Shown in pieces: positions 46,592 through 55,092 of a stretch of 64,000 nt of DNA (positions are counted from its first letter, which is position 1; every line of letters begins with the position of its first letter). Under the pieces are notes generated by a model. That model had not been told where the DNA came from, searched no databases, and saw only the letters and a list, made by a program, of their open reading frames with translations. The translations under genes and the position numbers were made by a program. The stretch spans positions 62,001 through 126,000 of the forward strand of contig NZ_AWGE01000018.1 of NCBI RefSeq assembly GCF_000495815.1. The letters run 5' to 3'. This DNA is from Asticcacaulis sp. AC466 (lineage in GTDB: Bacteria > Pseudomonadota > Alphaproteobacteria > Caulobacterales > Caulobacteraceae).

Positions 46592-47894
46592 CGCCTAGAT
46601 CGCTGCGCAATCGGCGCGTCTTCATCTTCTGGCTACGATAGCCCGAGGCACGATAGGTGGCGATCGGGTCGATGGCGCCCCCTGCCCGCACGCGCGCCAT
46701 GGCCAGGGCCGGGCGGACATCGGTTTCAAAGGACAGGCGCAGGCAGTTGTGTGCCATGATGACGTCATTGTCCTCCTGATAACCCTTGAGGGCGTCACGA
46801 TCGACGATCAGCGCCTTGACATAGGCCCCAGCAATCGCCCGCGCCGAATTCAGCAGGCTTTCGATGGGGTCTGTAACATTGTGCGACTGGTCCATCATAT
46901 AGGCCGGATCGAACTGTCCTTTAGCGCGCCGTTCCGCCGAAATCAGTTCGTTGAACACCAAGAAAAGCTGAAACGGATTGATAGACCCGGAATCGAGATC
47001 ATCGTCGCCATATTTCGAATCGTTGAAGTGGAAACCGCCGAGTTTGCCGAACATGGCTAGGCGAGCGACAATCATCTCAATATTGACGTTTGGCGCATGG
47101 TGACCCAAATCGACAAGACACTGCGCCTTGTCGCCCAGCCGTTGCGCACACAGGATCGACGTGCCCCAATCCTGCACGACGGTTGAGTAGAATGCCGGCT
47201 CATAGATTTTATGCTCGATAAGCAACCGCCAATCGTTGGGCAGATGTGCATATACCCCCTGCAGACTCTCCAGATAGCGTTCCAACGTGTCGGTAAATTC
47301 GTTCTGGCCTGGGAAATTGGAACCGTCCCCGATCCAGACCGTCAAGGCTTTGGAACCCAGCACCTTACCGGCCTCGATGCAGTCGATATTGTGCTGGACG
47401 GCTTGTTCGCGCGTGGCCGCGTTGGAATGGCTGAGACTACCGTACTTGTAGGAGCGCGCCTGACCCGTCTGGTCCTGAAACGTATTGGAATTGATAGCAT
47501 CGAACCCGATGCCGAGAGTTTCGGCATATTGTCGCAACTCGGAATAGTCATCCGTCTTGTCCCAGGGCAGGTGAACTGACACCCGCGGCGTCAGGCCGGT
47601 CAGTTGATGCACAACACTGCAATCCTCGATTTTTTCGAAGATGTTATTGGGCTCGCCGGGCAGGGGGAAACGGGCATACCGGGTTCCACCCGACACCATG
47701 CCCCAACTCGGCAAACCGACCTGAAGCGTCATTAGACGATCGACCATGTGTTCGATATCGATATTTTCTCGCGCCAGACGCACGGCCAACGCATCGTAAT
47801 CGGCCAGGTGCGCGGACATCAGCTTGGCATTCGACGCGGCGATCACCTCTGGCGGTATCAGCGACATCTTGCGGTCTATGGTCAGATATCCCAT
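46578..47894 (-). CDS. rhaI: L-rhamnose isomerase
   Basis: 438 residues from the ATG at 47894 (GAGGGAA upstream). The TIM-barrel isomerase type found in Pseudomonas stutzeri and rhizobia. Metal and substrate residues can be seen in LLIEHKIYEPAFY, CLVDLGHHAPNVNIE and LGGFHFNDSKYGDDDLD. It turns L-rhamnose into L-rhamnulose in the cytoplasm, the first intracellular step. It is followed by the DUF1961 and PL22 genes on the same strand, and divergent from a ParDE pair. Confidence 0.92.
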   Translation of the reverse strand: MGYLTIDRKMSLIPPEVIAASNAKLMSAHLADYDALAVRLARENIDIEHMVDRLMTLQVGLPSWGMVSGGTRYARFPLPGEPNNIFEKIEDCSVVHQLTGLTPRVSVHLPWDKTDDYSELRQYAETLGIGFDAINSNTFQDQTGQARSYKYGSLSHSNAATREQAVQHNIDCIEAGKVLGSKALTVWIGDGSNFPGQNEFTDTLERYLESLQGVYAHLPNDWRLLIEHKIYEPAFYSTVVQDWGTSILCAQRLGDKAQCLVDLGHHAPNVNIEMIVARLAMFGKLGGFHFNDSKYGDDDLDSGSINPFQLFLVFNELISAERRAKGQFDPAYMMDQSHNVTDPIESLLNSARAIAGAYVKALIVDRDALKGYQEDNDVIMAHNCLRLSFETDVRPALAMARVRAGGAIDPIATYRASGYRSQKMKTRRLRSDLGGGIV

Positions 47895-47937
47895 GGGGTT
47901 CCCTCGCACCACTTTGTTTTCCTTCAACCTATGCTTT

Positions 47938-47948
47938 TTGTCATACTA
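47938..47948 (-). promoter_or_regulatory. TGTCATACTA motif before rhamnose isomerase
   Basis: TTGTCATACTA fits the GntR/FadR half-site pattern TNGTNNNACNA and shares the TGTCAWACTA core with the site in front of the PL22-like gene. It lies about 45 bases upstream of the isomerase start. Confidence 0.35.
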
Positions 47949-48006
47949 AAGTCAAATATCGGCGCGGCCCCCAGGACAAGGCATTTGCCATTCAGTCAGA
48001 CACTGG

Positions 48007-48023
48007 GTATTATATATTAATAC
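48007..48023. promoter_or_regulatory. Candidate ParD operator/promoter
   Basis: GTATTA-N5-TAATAC, a perfect inverted repeat 16 bases before the ParD start codon, overlapping an AT-rich -10-like TATATT. ParD-type antitoxins repress their own operon through such sites. Confidence 0.55.
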
Positions 48024-48038
48024 ATTAGAGGATTTTTT

Positions 48039-48317
48039 ATGGGCACCACGGTCAATCTTGGCAACCACTTTGAGACCTTCGCTGCGCAGATGGTCCAAAG
48101 CGGAAGATACAACAACACAAGCGAATTGGTGCGTGAAGGTCTCCGGATCATAGAGGAACGCGAGCGTAGGTTGGCGGCGCTCGACGCCACACTCGAACTT
48201 AGTCGCGCCGATGTTAAAGCCGGTCGCGCCAAGCCGGCAGCAGACGTCTTTGACCGCCTTGAAGCAAAGTACACAACGATGGCCCTAAAGATGGCCCAAG
48301 AGAGCGGCGAACCGTGA
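48039..48317 (+). CDS. parD: ParD-type antitoxin
   Basis: 92 residues. The N-terminal ribbon-helix-helix is visible (TTVNLGNHFETFAAQMVQSG, then RYNNTSELVREGLRII), followed by a charged helical tail (EERERRLAALDATLELSRADV) that would wrap the toxin. It binds its own promoter and neutralises ParE. A GTGA overlap of 4 bases couples it to the toxin. Confidence 0.92.
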   Translation: MGTTVNLGNHFETFAAQMVQSGRYNNTSELVREGLRIIEERERRLAALDATLELSRADVKAGRAKPAADVFDRLEAKYTTMALKMAQESGEP

Positions 48318-48613
48318 GGGTTAGTCTTTCGGCACAGGCCGAGACCTCGCTTGAACAGATTGGTGATTACATCGCACAGGATAGTCCGCGCCAGGCGATG
48401 ATCTTCATCCGCAAATTGCGCAAAGCTGCGCTCGCGTTGGGTAACCATCCCAAGGCCTACCCTCTGATCCCGCGCTACGAAAAATACGGTCACCGCCGCA
48501 AGCCCTACGGGTCTTACGTTATCATCTATACAGTTGACGGTGACCATGTCGTCATTGATGCTATCTTGCATAGTGCACAGGACTACGAGATCTTACTGTT
48601 TCCCAACGCCTAG
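48314..48613 (+). CDS. parE: ParE-type toxin
   Basis: 99 residues from a GTG start inside the antitoxin stop. RelE/ParE fold: AQAETSLEQIGDYIAQDSP, then AFIRKLRKA-like helix, YEKYGHRRKPYGSYVIIYTVDGD and ILHSAQDYE at the end. ParE toxins usually poison DNA gyrase. The pair lies between rhamnose isomerase and the aldolase gene, in opposite orientation to both, an apparent insertion into a sugar cluster. Confidence 0.92.
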   Translation: MRVSLSAQAETSLEQIGDYIAQDSPRQAMIFIRKLRKAALALGNHPKAYPLIPRYEKYGHRRKPYGSYVIIYTVDGDHVVIDAILHSAQDYEILLFPNA

Positions 48614-48651
48614 CCATTCCTCACCCAATCACCCAAGGTCAACGCCCATAC

Positions 48652-50772
48652 CTAACGTGTAAACGAGGCGGCATGGCCCGCGTCAACATTGATTATATTG
48701 CCTGTCGATTTACCTGCGGCGTCACTCGACAAGAAAATCACAGCCTGCGCGACATCTTCCGGATAGACGGAGCGCTTCAACAGGCTGCGCTGACGATAGA
48801 AATCCTCAAGTTCCGCCTCATCGAGATTGTAGGCAGCCGCCCGCTCTCGCCGCCACGCGCCCGTCCATATGTGCGATCCGCGAATGACAGCATCGGGATT
48901 GACCACATTGACGCGGATACCATGCGTCGCGCCTTCCAGAGCCAGACACCGCGCCAATTGAATTTCCGCTGCCTTGGCGGACGAGTAGGCGGATGTATTG
49001 GCCGACGCCGCCAAGGCATTTTTAGATGCCACGAAGACAATTGATCCGCCCCGAGCCTTCATCACCTTGAAAGCTTCACGCACGCTCAGGAAATACCCCT
49101 CAGACAACACCGCGAAATTGTGCCGCCAGATATCGAGCGTCGTGTCTTCGATGGGCGCCGCCGACGCGATCCCCGCATTGGCGACAAAGATGTCGATCCC
49201 GCCATATTCGCGCATCGCCTGATCAAAAGACCTCTGCACACTCCCTTCTTCGGTCACGTCTGTAGCTATGGCGCGTACACGATCGGCGCCAAACCGTTGC
49301 GCCAGGCCGGACGACACGGCGTCTAGCCGCTCTGCATCGATATCCGCGAGAACAACGCATCCCGCCTTGGCCAACACCTGCTCTGCGACCGCGCCGCCAA
49401 TACCGCCTGCCGCACCCGTGATATAGGCCACGCGGCCGGCAAATGGCCCGGGCTTAGGCAAGCGCCTGAGCTTCGCCTCCTCCAGTGCCCAGTATTCAAT
49501 ATTGAAGGCCTCCTGCTCATCGAGCGCTACGTAGGCGCTCAAGGCTTCCGCGCCGCGCATGACCTGAATCGCGTTGATATAATATTCGCCCGCAATGCGC
49601 GCCGTCGCCGCATCATCAGCCACCGTCACCATGCCATAGCCGGGAATGAGGATAACCACCGGCGCGGAATCGCGCATGGCCGGGCTATCTGGGCGCCGGC
49701 ATCGCGAATAATAGGCCGCATAGGCCTCACGATAGTGCTGGACAGCCTGAGCGATATGATCGGCGGCCGCCTCTGTTTCCAACACGTCCGCATCAAGCAC
49801 CATCGGACGGATCTTGGTGCGCAGGAAGTGATCGGGACAGGATGTACCAAGCGCAGCCAAGCGCGCAAAATCGCGGGAACAGACAAACTTAAGAACCGGC
49901 GCTGAGGTGTCGACGCGCGCAATTTTCCAGCCGGACGCGCTGATTTCCGCACGAAGGATAGGTACGATGCGAGTAAAGAAGGCGTCACGCCTTGCCTCAG
50001 CGTGCAGCGTCGCGATCTGCCCACCAAAGGTCGGCCGGTCACCTGATCGCGCCGCGATAAACACTGCTGCCCGCCCGACCAGGTCCAGACTGTTGCGGTA
50101 GCAGGCCTCACTTGTGTCAGCCCAACTCACGAGGCCATGCCCCTCCAGAATTACACCGCGCCAATGGGGATTGCTCTTCAGGGCATCCCGCAGGCGTAAT
50201 CCCAGATCAAAGCCGGGCCTTTGCCAGCCCAGCCAGCCAACGCTGCCGCCGAAACACTCGCGGCACAGGGCTTGCGATTGGCCCGCCGCCGCGATGGCAA
50301 TGACCGCGTCCGGATGCAGATGATCGACGTGCGGGCGGTCGATAAACGCATGCAAGGGCGTGTCAATACTGGCGGGCCGGGGATTGAGCGCAAAAGTACA
50401 ATGGCTTTGCAAGCCAACCATTTCATCTTCGAAAGCGCGACCGCGATAGCGAGTCTCCAGAAGGCGCAACCTGTCCATATAAAGGGTAGCGAAGCCGTCA
50501 AGCGTCATTGATCCGAGATCGCCGCCAGACCCTTTGACCCACAAAACCTCAACCGACTCCCCCGTCAAAGGGTCAGGCATGGCAAGCTTGGCCGACGTAT
50601 TTCCGCCGCCATAGTTGGTCAGGGTTGGGTCACGGCCCAGCAGGTTGGACCGGTACAATAGGCATTCCGTATCGCTCAAGGTCGCGGCCACGGCTGGCTC
50701 CCACAGGTCCATAGGCGGGCCAAAAGCCGACGAGTCGGCAGGACGAGAGGTGAGTTCTTGCGATACGGACAT
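48652..50772 (-). CDS. rhaD: Rhamnulose-1-phosphate aldolase / lactaldehyde dehydrogenase fusion
   Basis: 706 residues from the ATG at 50772 (GAGGCG upstream). The N-terminal class II aldolase/adducin domain (about 25-400) has NTSAKLAM, the metal site HVDHLHPDAVI and EGHGLVSW. The C-terminal SDR domain (about 440-705) has TGAAGGIGGAV and catalytic YSSAK, ending in GNIINVDAGHAA. Such fused proteins cleave rhamnulose 1-phosphate to DHAP and L-lactaldehyde, then oxidise the aldehyde to L-lactate. It faces away from rhamnulokinase, with operator-like repeats in between. Confidence 0.92.
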   Translation of the reverse strand: MSVSQELTSRPADSSAFGPPMDLWEPAVAATLSDTECLLYRSNLLGRDPTLTNYGGGNTSAKLAMPDPLTGESVEVLWVKGSGGDLGSMTLDGFATLYMDRLRLLETRYRGRAFEDEMVGLQSHCTFALNPRPASIDTPLHAFIDRPHVDHLHPDAVIAIAAAGQSQALCRECFGGSVGWLGWQRPGFDLGLRLRDALKSNPHWRGVILEGHGLVSWADTSEACYRNSLDLVGRAAVFIAARSGDRPTFGGQIATLHAEARRDAFFTRIVPILRAEISASGWKIARVDTSAPVLKFVCSRDFARLAALGTSCPDHFLRTKIRPMVLDADVLETEAAADHIAQAVQHYREAYAAYYSRCRRPDSPAMRDSAPVVILIPGYGMVTVADDAATARIAGEYYINAIQVMRGAEALSAYVALDEQEAFNIEYWALEEAKLRRLPKPGPFAGRVAYITGAAGGIGGAVAEQVLAKAGCVVLADIDAERLDAVSSGLAQRFGADRVRAIATDVTEEGSVQRSFDQAMREYGGIDIFVANAGIASAAPIEDTTLDIWRHNFAVLSEGYFLSVREAFKVMKARGGSIVFVASKNALAASANTSAYSSAKAAEIQLARCLALEGATHGIRVNVVNPDAVIRGSHIWTGAWRRERAAAYNLDEAELEDFYRQRSLLKRSVYPEDVAQAVIFLSSDAAGKSTGNIINVDAGHAASFTR

Positions 50773-50811
50773 GACGCGCCTCGGATACGGAATGATTGAA
50801 AATGATAGTAT

Positions 50812-50836
50812 AGATTGATTCAATGGCAATCAATCT
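50812..50836. promoter_or_regulatory. Perfect inverted repeat in rhaD/rhaB promoter region
   Basis: AGATTGATT at 50812-50820 pairs exactly with AATCAATCT at 50828-50836, across a 7-base centre. It lies 40 bases upstream of the rhaD start and is a good operator for the locus regulator. Confidence 0.55.
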
Positions 50837-50841
50837 CTTTC

Positions 50842-50854
50842 GATCATTATCGAT
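50842..50854. repeat. 13-mer shared with the RhaR promoter, copy 1
   Basis: GATCATTATCGAT lies beside the perfect inverted repeat, between divergent rhaD and rhaB. An identical copy lies in front of the DeoR-type regulator. Confidence 0.6.
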
Positions 50855-51034
50855 GACTGCTGCAACCTCTTTGATTGATTAAGCCCCGTATCCAAATTAT
50901 CGCACACACAAACGTGAATGCCACCGGTGTCAATGCCAGACTTGTCAAACCCGTATGGTGGGATATAGTCACACAAATTGAAACTGGCTGTACTACGGAC
51001 AACGTGGCCGGCACGGGAACGACGGGGAATGGAA

Positions 51035-52426
51035 ATGCCAGGAAAAGCGCGGGGAAAGTGCGTCGTTTTCGACATCGGAAAAACGCACACAAAGGCCAGC
51101 GTGGTAGGGGCCGACGGCTTTATCTGGGCTCAACGCCGCACGCGTACCCCGCATTTCAACGCGCCTCTTTACCGCGCGATTGATGTTGACGCCATCCATG
51201 CCTGGTTCGTGACCCAACTGCGGGATTTCGGGCGCGCTTTCTTCATAGACCGCATTATCCCGGTTACGCACGGCGCGACCTGCGCTTTTCTTGATGAGGA
51301 AGAACGACTGGTCCAGCCCGTTCAGGACTACGAATCCGTCGTGCCCGCCCCCTTTGCGGAAGCCTACGGCCGAATCCGGCCGCTTTTTAGCGAAACCCAA
51401 TCGCCCCACCTGCCTCAAGGGCTGAACCTGGGGTGCCAAATATTCTGGCATGCGCAACGTGACCCGAAGACCTTCGCCCGCGTGCGCTGGATACTCAACT
51501 ATCCGCAATACTGGGCATGGCGCCTGTCCGGCGAACTGAGCAACGAAGTCACCTCTATGGGATGCCATACCGATCTCTGGTCGCCGGCGAAAGGCCAGTT
51601 CTCGACGCTTGCCCACGACCAGCACTGGACCGACCGCTTCCCCGCCATGCGACCGGCCTGGGAGCGGCAGGCCACACTACGGTCGGATATTGCGCGCGCT
51701 GCCGAATTGCCGCCGTCGACACAGGTCTGCGTCGGTCTGCATGATTCGAACGCGGCACTGGCCGGGTCTCTGTTAAGCCCTCAGGACAGGCCCCAGGCCT
51801 TGCTGTCAACCGGCACATGGTTTGTCGCGATGGCGCCCGGCGCACCGATCGCGCCCCTAGCACCGCAACGCGATTGCCTGGCCAATGTCGATATCTTTGG
51901 TACACCCGTGGCCTGTTCGCGCTTTATGGGCGGTCGCGTTTATGGCCATTTCAATCAAGGCGACCGCGCTATCAACCAAGCCGCGCTGCGGGCCGTCATG
52001 GAGGCCAAGGCCTTGGCTATGCCGAGTTTTAGCGATTGCGGCGGTCCCTTCCCGACCCTTCGTGGCGAGATTCGCGGCCTGGGCGATGCCCCGCCGGAGT
52101 ATCGGGCGGCCTTGGGTGCCCTTTATCTTGCCTCGATGAGCTCCACCTGTCTGGACCTGATCCATTCCGAAGCTGACCTGTTGATCGAAGGCCCTCTCGC
52201 GCAAAGTCCGCATCTGTGCGGGCTGCTAGCTGCCCTGCGTCCTGGTGCGGTCCTCGTGAACGATACGGTCAGTGGTGTCACATTGGGCGCTGCAGCTCTC
52301 TCTTTTTACGGCGAGACTTCGCCGCCCCTCGTCTCACGCCGCCCAGTGAAGCCCTTGTTCCGAAAGGCATTGCGCGCCTATCACCATCTGTGGCGCACCG
52401 TTGTCGATGCCGAGCTAACTGCCTGA
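51035..52426 (+). CDS. rhaB: FGGY-family rhamnulokinase
   Basis: About 463 residues from the ATG at 51035 (GGGGA seven bases upstream); an ATG at 51029 and an earlier TTG are alternatives. FGGY sugar-kinase features: CVVFDIGKTHTKASVV (phosphate loop) at the start, GLHDSNAAL near the middle, STGTWFVAM, and VNDTVSGVTLGAA near the end, which would bind ATP. In this place it is most likely L-rhamnulose kinase, though the sequence differs from the E. coli enzyme; rhizobial RhaK is the better model. Confidence 0.85.
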   Translation: MPGKARGKCVVFDIGKTHTKASVVGADGFIWAQRRTRTPHFNAPLYRAIDVDAIHAWFVTQLRDFGRAFFIDRIIPVTHGATCAFLDEEERLVQPVQDYESVVPAPFAEAYGRIRPLFSETQSPHLPQGLNLGCQIFWHAQRDPKTFARVRWILNYPQYWAWRLSGELSNEVTSMGCHTDLWSPAKGQFSTLAHDQHWTDRFPAMRPAWERQATLRSDIARAAELPPSTQVCVGLHDSNAALAGSLLSPQDRPQALLSTGTWFVAMAPGAPIAPLAPQRDCLANVDIFGTPVACSRFMGGRVYGHFNQGDRAINQAALRAVMEAKALAMPSFSDCGGPFPTLRGEIRGLGDAPPEYRAALGALYLASMSSTCLDLIHSEADLLIEGPLAQSPHLCGLLAALRPGAVLVNDTVSGVTLGAAALSFYGETSPPLVSRRPVKPLFRKALRAYHHLWRTVVDAELTA

Positions 52427-52470
52427 TTTCAAAGCCTTATCGACAGATTAAGAATCTATCGCTATAGAAT

Positions 52471-52483
52471 GATCATTATCGAT
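52471..52483. repeat. 13-mer shared with rhaD/rhaB region, copy 2
   Basis: GATCATTATCGAT again, 20 bases before the regulator start codon. Here it is extended to TGATC-N6-GATCA (52470-52485), a symmetric site, so it could be autoregulatory. Confidence 0.6.
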
Positions 52484-52503
52484 CAGCTCAGGCGGGGATT
52501 TTT

Positions 52504-53352
52504 ATGCATTTTCAGGATCGTTGGAAGCGGATTATCGACGAACTCAGCCCCGACCGCGTCACGTCAGTCGACGAGTTGACCGAGCGGCTTGACGTGTCAC
52601 CGGCGACCATACGCCGCGACCTGACCGAACTGGATGAGCTGGGATATCTCATGCGCGTCCGCGGCGGCGCGATGCGGATCGACAGCAAGAATTACAACGT
52701 CAAGGCCAATGAAGAAAAGCGTCAGGATGGCCTCACAGGCCAATCCGCCTTTCTGGACAGCGTCATCACGAACGCCGCCGCCAAACGGGCCATTGCCCGC
52801 GTGGCGCTTGAATTTGTCAGTCCCAATCTGTCAATGATCATCGATGGCGGCACTACGACCTATTCAATGGCGTCGTTGATGGCCAACGAACCCTATCATG
52901 TTATGACGACGTCGATCGCCATCCTCCAATGTCTGATGGATCGGCCACAGGTTAAGGTGACCATCCCGGGCGGCGAATTCTTTCGCAAGCAAAGCATCGT
53001 GCTCAACCCCTATGAAGACGGTATCCTTCAGCATTTTACCGCCGCCCGCATGTTCATAGGGTGTCAATCTCTCACCAAGAACGGCCTCCTACAGACGGAC
53101 ACCCTGCTCATCCAGTCCGAACGCCGCCTCATGGAACGCGCCAATGAAATCATCGTTCTGGCCGACTCCAGCAAGATCAATGCCCCGGCTTCACTGTCGG
53201 TCTGCCCCCTCAGCGACATAGACGTTCTGATCACGGACGAGCACATCGCACCCGATGCCCTGCAATGGCTGAGGGCCGCTGGCATCGACGTGCGTATTGC
53301 CCATCTGACAGCGGAAGATCGAAACGCCCCCCTGCCCCTGCCTGGACGTTAA
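52504..53352 (+). CDS. rhaR: DeoR-family regulator, probable rhamnose regulator
   Basis: 282 residues. The N-terminal DeoR helix-turn-helix (RIIDELSPDRVTSVDELTERLDVSPATIRRDL, residues about 8-45) is followed by the sugar-phosphate-binding DeoRC domain (AIARVALEFV, IDGGTTTYSMASLM, ADSSKIN). The arrangement, 78 bases after rhamnulokinase and beside rhaD and rhaM, is like the rhizobial RhaR, which responds to rhamnose intermediates. GGCGGGGA lies before its ATG. The gene symbol is by analogy. Confidence 0.85.
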   Translation: MHFQDRWKRIIDELSPDRVTSVDELTERLDVSPATIRRDLTELDELGYLMRVRGGAMRIDSKNYNVKANEEKRQDGLTGQSAFLDSVITNAAAKRAIARVALEFVSPNLSMIIDGGTTTYSMASLMANEPYHVMTTSIAILQCLMDRPQVKVTIPGGEFFRKQSIVLNPYEDGILQHFTAARMFIGCQSLTKNGLLQTDTLLIQSERRLMERANEIIVLADSSKINAPASLSVCPLSDIDVLITDEHIAPDALQWLRAAGIDVRIAHLTAEDRNAPLPLPGR

Positions 53353-53357
53353 TTTCG

Positions 53358-53672
53358 TCACGCCATATAAAAGACGGGGGTCAACGGCGTCTGAACGGGC
53401 GAATTGTCCGGATTCGTATCCATGATATCGGCCATATAGGCCCACCATTTTTTCATGACCGGATGGGCAGGCAGATCGTCCATCCCGTGCCCCGGCTTAC
53501 GCTTCAATACGCCGAACAGTTTCAACGACTGCGGATCGAGGAAGATAGAGTAGTCGGATACACCTGCTTCATGCAGCAGGGCCGACAATTCAGGCCAGAT
53601 GTCATCGTGACGTTTTCGATATTCCGCCTCGAAACCGGACTTTAACTGCATGGTGAAAGCGATTGTTTCCAT
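53358..53672 (-). CDS. rhaM: L-rhamnose mutarotase
   Basis: 104 residues with the RhaM/RhaU features: [25 protein letters not shown] at the start (with catalytic His22-like residue in RKRHDDIW), [20 protein letters not shown] and [12 protein letters not shown] near the end. It interconverts alpha and beta L-rhamnose. Its stop is 5 bases after the regulator's stop on the opposite strand. It follows the acetylesterase gene at 10 bases, so the two form an operon. Confidence 0.93.
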   Translation of the reverse strand: METIAFTMQLKSGFEAEYRKRHDDIWPELSALLHEAGVSDYSIFLDPQSLKLFGVLKRKPGHGMDDLPAHPVMKKWWAYMADIMDTNPDNSPVQTPLTPVFYMA

Positions 53673-53681
53673 TTTACTTTC

Positions 53682-54983
53682 CTATTTTACAGGCGCTGCC
53701 TCGGCGCCTTGCTTAGGGGCTTCGGGCGTCCGCATAATCGGCCAATCCGCCGGCTGTAGTTCATAGTTCAGCGGATCAACCGGATGATCCGGATCGCAGG
53801 CGTCCGCACCCACAGTGGTCAAGCCTAGTCCGGCTGCACCGAGATCATGCGCCACATAGCAGGCGATCTGCCAGGCGCCATAGGCATTATGGTGCGTGCC
53901 ATCCTTCCCATGATTGCCGAAGGCCAGCAGCGATTTTTCCGGCCCTAGTGCCTCGTAAAGCGTGGTGGTTTTGGCGGTCAGATCGATCATGGGCACCTTC
54001 AATTCTGTCGCCACCCGGCGGACCGCGGCGTCATAGCCTTCATGGCTATTTTTTATACGGCCATTGTCAAAGGTGCGCCTGGCGACCGGTGTAACCAGGA
54101 CCGGAAAAGCGCCAGATTGACGCACATCGGCAACCAGCGCCGCCAGAAAGGCGGGATAGGCGCCGTCAGCCGCCGCATAGGTGCGCGGCCACTGCTTCTT
54201 TTCGTCATTATGCGCGAACTGAATCAGGACGATATCGCCCGGCCGCGTCTGACTCATCAGCTTGTCCCAGCGCGCAGTGGTGAGAAAAGACTTCATCGTC
54301 TCCCCCGAACGCGCGTGATTGGCGACGGAGACACCGTCAAGGAAGCGGGGCAGCATCTGCCCCCAACTGGCATAATCCGAACCCGCCTGGTCGGTCACGG
54401 TCGAATCACCGGCCAACAGGACACGCCGCGCCGGCACCGGCTCGATCGTCAGGCTATTCAATGCCGGTGCATGACCCGACACACTGATCGTCAATTGATC
54501 ATCCCATGTCCGCCCGATCGCCTCATCGCCACGCAAGCCGACTTTCGGCGCCTTGACGGCATCCTGCTCGGCCTGGGCAAGGAAAGGATTGCGAACATTG
54601 ACAATAAAGGACAGCGTGCGAACCTCGCCCTTTTTCAATACGACAGGCGCGGCCATCAAGCGCCGGTCCTCCGCCCAAACGCTGGTCCGCGAGGGCGCGT
54701 TGGCATCCCCTATGGTGACCGCAACCTTGTAATCCCCTTCGAGCACACGCACGGAGAAAGCCTGCTCGTTGCCATCGGGCGTCGAAACAAACCCATAACC
54801 GCGCTCAACGTCGTAGGGCACGTCGTCTACCTTTACTGCCCCAACAGACGGCGCAGTCGTCGCACGAAAGACATAGGTCAACGGCGGGTTGGGCAGGGCT
54901 TTATCGAGCGCCAACGCGGGCGACACGAAAACCATGCAATACAGGCCGGCCAGAATCCCAAATGAATGATTAGAAATGATCAT
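53682..54983 (-). CDS. Exported rhamnogalacturonan acetylesterase with extra N-terminal domain (CE12-like)
   Basis: 433 residues from the ATG at 54983 (an ATG three codons earlier is possible). A signal peptide ends near SPALA. A beta-rich N-terminal domain of about 150 residues (YVFRATTAPSVGAVKVDDVP, YGFVSTPDG) precedes the SGNH esterase domain with LLAGDSTVTD, FAHNDEKKQW and a C-terminal GKDGTHHNAYG (Asp and His). This longer layout differs from the compact CE12 enzyme at 36.6 kb. The N-terminal part may bind carbohydrate. It removes acetyl from RG-I outside the cytoplasm. The product is upstream of rhaM on the same strand. Confidence 0.85.
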   Translation of the reverse strand: MIISNHSFGILAGLYCMVFVSPALALDKALPNPPLTYVFRATTAPSVGAVKVDDVPYDVERGYGFVSTPDGNEQAFSVRVLEGDYKVAVTIGDANAPSRTSVWAEDRRLMAAPVVLKKGEVRTLSFIVNVRNPFLAQAEQDAVKAPKVGLRGDEAIGRTWDDQLTISVSGHAPALNSLTIEPVPARRVLLAGDSTVTDQAGSDYASWGQMLPRFLDGVSVANHARSGETMKSFLTTARWDKLMSQTRPGDIVLIQFAHNDEKKQWPRTYAAADGAYPAFLAALVADVRQSGAFPVLVTPVARRTFDNGRIKNSHEGYDAAVRRVATELKVPMIDLTAKTTTLYEALGPEKSLLAFGNHGKDGTHHNAYGAWQIACYVAHDLGAAGLGLTTVGADACDPDHPVDPLNYELQPADWPIMRTPEAPKQGAEAAPVK

Positions 54984-55092
54984 ACCGCCCATTTTTTGCT
55001 CATTTGTGCTTTATTTTGATATTTTTCCATTGATATTGGAACGTGTCAATGCCAAGTTACCCGGTATACACTATCCGCTTCAGGTGAAGGTT

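Noticed and set aside
54976-55092. Upstream extension of the GH43-GH35 frame
   Set aside because: It has no signal peptide, while the ATG at 55093 begins one directly, and the extension overlaps the divergent acetylesterase.
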